Of a DNA stretch of 64,000 bases, positions 61,251 through 64,000 are shown in pieces. The DNA comes from Mactromeris polynyma (Eukaryota; Mollusca; Bivalvia; Venerida; Mactridae). Each line of letters begins with the position of its first letter. Within the stretch, counting starts at the first letter, position 1. The DNA lies in the NCBI GenBank assembly GCA_032209605.1, contig JASFXZ010000040.1, positions 1,984,001 through 2,048,000 on the forward strand. Direction: 5' to 3'. The notes beneath the pieces are model-generated. The model made no database searches. It worked only from the letters and a program-made list of their open reading frames with translations, and was not told the DNA's origin. The position numbers and the translations under genes were made by a program.

Positions 61251-63840
61251 TGTTTAAACTAACTTAAAACTTCTTTATTACGCTAATGTTCATTCGAAGA
61301 GAGTAACATAGAAATGTTCGCAATGGCACTCGCATACTATTCCTTTATCAAAATATTTTATTGCGTTTTTTTTTAGTTAAATATATTTAATTCCCTCAGA
61401 TATTGGTAGTTACATATCCGATTGTAATGAAAACATTAGGAAGACAGAGTTTTATTGAAATATTATAACATTATCTGTCTGGATGACATAATACCCTATC
61501 TGTGTAAAAAGAGAGGGAGCAGTGTTCGTCTCAACTTCCGTATTTTGCGCTATCAGTTCTATACAACTATTTAAATTTGTTTCTGACTAAATGTGTACAT
61601 GTTCGCAACATATTTGACTGTTTATGTATGATGCCAACCACTGTTTTGTGTTTGCCCTCAAAGATGGTTGTAGACTATCATGATAATTTGTTTAAACGTT
61701 TTATTGTAGCTCTGCCATCCCCTTGAATGTACCGTTTAAATGAGAATTGACTGTTTCTTATTGTATACATAATCATTGACCTGTATTCAGTCATGAGTAG
61801 TTGTATGTGTACGGAATAACTACAATAACCCTGGTATTTGAATTTTTACCAGGGAATCAATAGAGACAAATCTTCAGCATACTTCATTATGGCTATGTCA
61901 GAAGCTATGGAACATGAAATGAATGTCCTCATATAAAGGTGTACGCGATACGTTAGACAATGAATCTCATTGACAATCACCTGATTTATAGTGAAAAGAA
62001 GTGCAACAAACTGCATGTAACATTTTAATGAGGTTTAAAACAGAAATAATGATCCAATAAACGTCAGGCATGGCAAGCAAACTTACAAGCAAAAGTTCAA
62101 CAACGCTTTCATTGCCGATATTCATCACGCGACATAATAAGTGAATAAAAGTTAGTCTGGCTTTTATCATTTTAAGCTTAAGTTCCATTAATACATGTAT
62201 CTTGGCGCCATATATCTGTTTAGAATGACATAGCAATGGGTGATTTACGATTGTATGTTGCAGAGGCTTTCGTATTTAGTGACTTATTCAGGTGTTTGCC
62301 TCGAGTTTAACATTTTACCATGTCTGCCGAATAAGTTAAAATATAGCCTGTAGCAACTAAAAGTGAGAAAATCGAACTATATTGCAGGCACTTTGTTCGA
62401 ACATGCTAATTACCCCAGACAGACTTTTAATTACTTGAACATTTCTATTATTTAACCTTTGCAATAAGATTGCATCTTGCTTCTTCTATTCTACTGATTC
62501 GGTGCAGAATAAGGTCTGCTCTGTATGGTATGTGCTGGAATAGTCATACATACACATCGTTCAGCTGACAAAGCTTTAGACCAGTCGATGGCGAATGAAG
62601 CAGTTTGCAATTAATAAACAAATTGGTAAAATAGAATAATACATTCCTGTATCGATACATTTTCTTTTATATCAATGTGCACAATTTATTATACGGATGA
62701 ACAGACGAATAATACGTTCGGAGTATACACGATTAATTTGTCTAAGAAACTCATAAAAGATTACGCAGAAACTCATTTTTTCCGGTTGTATTTACGGGTT
62801 TAGTTGTTATTAAGTTCTTTATTTGCTTCGTCTATTGGTACGCTGGAAATCATTAATAATATTGCTTTCATTATCTGTATTTATTGGCGACATTATTAAC
62901 TATCTAATAATTGCGTTGTCCAGAACTAATGTCTGGTATACGATGAGTTCACATAAGTGCACAGCAACACACATCGCCAACATATAATGTTATCTACAGA
63001 CATCATTGTAAATAATAACAATACAAACTATATAGTTAAATGGTGAAAACGCCATTTAATATGTCTGTAAGACTTGTAATATCTACAAACGAAATCTTAT
63101 TCACAATGCTTCGACTAACTTCGATTTTCACACATTTCCTCACATTTTCTGAGAGATTTGCTATTAAAACAGTCAAACCATAATTGTCGATTTCACCCTG
63201 AATGCCTCTTTATAAATGCACAATCTTCAAGGACATGTTATAGAAATTTTATTTCGGATTTACTTGGAATTTCGAGTCGGTCGAATGTCGAACGGACAAC
63301 AAATATTTGTGTTTAAAGTGACAATTATATTTACTTTGTTGCATGGTTTCCATAGCTGCTTCATTCTCATCGTTTCTATCGGTTTGTTTGTGCATAACCC
63401 ACTCCTAAGGTACAAAATACATTTATTTAAATGTCTCTAATATATATTTATTTAATTATGCTCACTCATCACATTCTGCTTAACATTTTACATTTATTGT
63501 TTCAATTAATCTGATCGAATTGTTTCAAGGAAGACAATTCGGCCATTACGCATCTGTTAGAACTTAAATACGATGCGGTAAAGTCCCAGTAATTGTCATG
63601 AATACTAAATTTGTTTGAAAATATGTGCATAATTGAGAATATCCCCATACTTAAGTATACCCTTAAACTTATGCCGCTGTTAATGTTGTCGCATTAGAGG
63701 CCAATACAAACACAAAATGCGGTTGTTTCTGATCGTACCAACCAGTATAGTACGGTCAAGATCTGAAGGCGCAATAACATTAACAAAAAGTCATAAATTG
63801 TGTCAATCAATTTCAAAATGTAGGTAGTTTGCGCTTTGTC
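61251..63840. other. AT-rich intergenic sequence
   Basis: Nothing recognisable; ORFs at 61967-62236 and 63216-63440 lack support. Confidence 0.5.
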
Positions 63841-64000
63841 GACTTAAAAAACTGCTCTCAAACGATTTTTACGGTTTTAAGGGTACTTGGCCGATTCCGC
63901 ATTTGTTGGAGAGACTTGGAGAGAATGAGTACGTCGCGGTCGGTCGGCAACCATCCACGTGACTCGAAAAACGCCTACCAAGACCTTCTATTGTCGAAAC
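63841..64000. other. GC-richer window edge, possible gene or repeat continuing right
   Basis: Base composition rises in GC over the last ~110 bases. An ATG at 63925 opens a plus-strand frame (MSTSRSVGNHPRDSKNAYQD...) to the window end. A minus-strand frame also stays open from the edge to ~63880 (FSSHVDGCRPTATYSFSP). Too little to choose. Confidence 0.25.

Overview
The window looks like AT-rich nuclear DNA of an invertebrate animal, most likely a mollusc and plausibly a bivalve. The reasons are tRNA-derived SINE copies, decayed non-LTR and hAT transposon fragments, several MITE families, many minisatellites, GT-AG introns ahead of small secreted-peptide genes, and no sign of bacterial or viral gene organisation. 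The species is inference; no diagnostic host gene is present.

Genes are sparse. The only convincing host genes are three small minus-strand genes at about 0.14-0.76 kb, 22.4-24.7 kb and 37.9-39.4 kb. Each has a good 3' splice site 1-9 bases before an ATG, then a hydrophobic signal peptide, then a short mature peptide starting with Gln. Two mature peptides begin Q-P-R-x-F. Two share a GGAGxGExxAxG motif. For each I can propose an upstream untranslated exon with a donor site and a TATA-like element. They look like a dispersed family of secreted Gly-rich peptides of unknown function.

The most striking structure is a 5.75 kb foldback transposon at 4426-10180, flanked by a perfect 8-bp target-site duplication (TCATATAT). 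Each arm has a conserved ~80-bp terminus, about 13 tandem copies of a 132-bp unit, and an inner array of pyrimidine-rich repeats (purine-rich on the other side). The arms surround a ~0.7 kb core with no transposase.

The rest is repeats. Minisatellites: 27 bp (2.1 kb), 47 bp x16 (13.4 kb), 59 bp x19 (15.3 kb), a near-perfect 7 bp x90 (29.5 kb), and neighbouring 45 bp x27 and 36 bp x15 arrays (52.9-54.8 kb). Non-LTR retrotransposon 3' ends lie at 3.7-4.2, 12.6-13.2, 36.3-36.6 and 49.5-49.9 kb. A hAT transposase C-terminus lies at 26.4-26.9 kb. There are several SINEs and MITEs. A diverged, rearranged duplication links 48.4-51.4 kb with 55.4-59.1 kb and carries two decayed copies of the same coding segment. 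All long ORFs inside tandem arrays are repeat artefacts lacking a proper ATG start.
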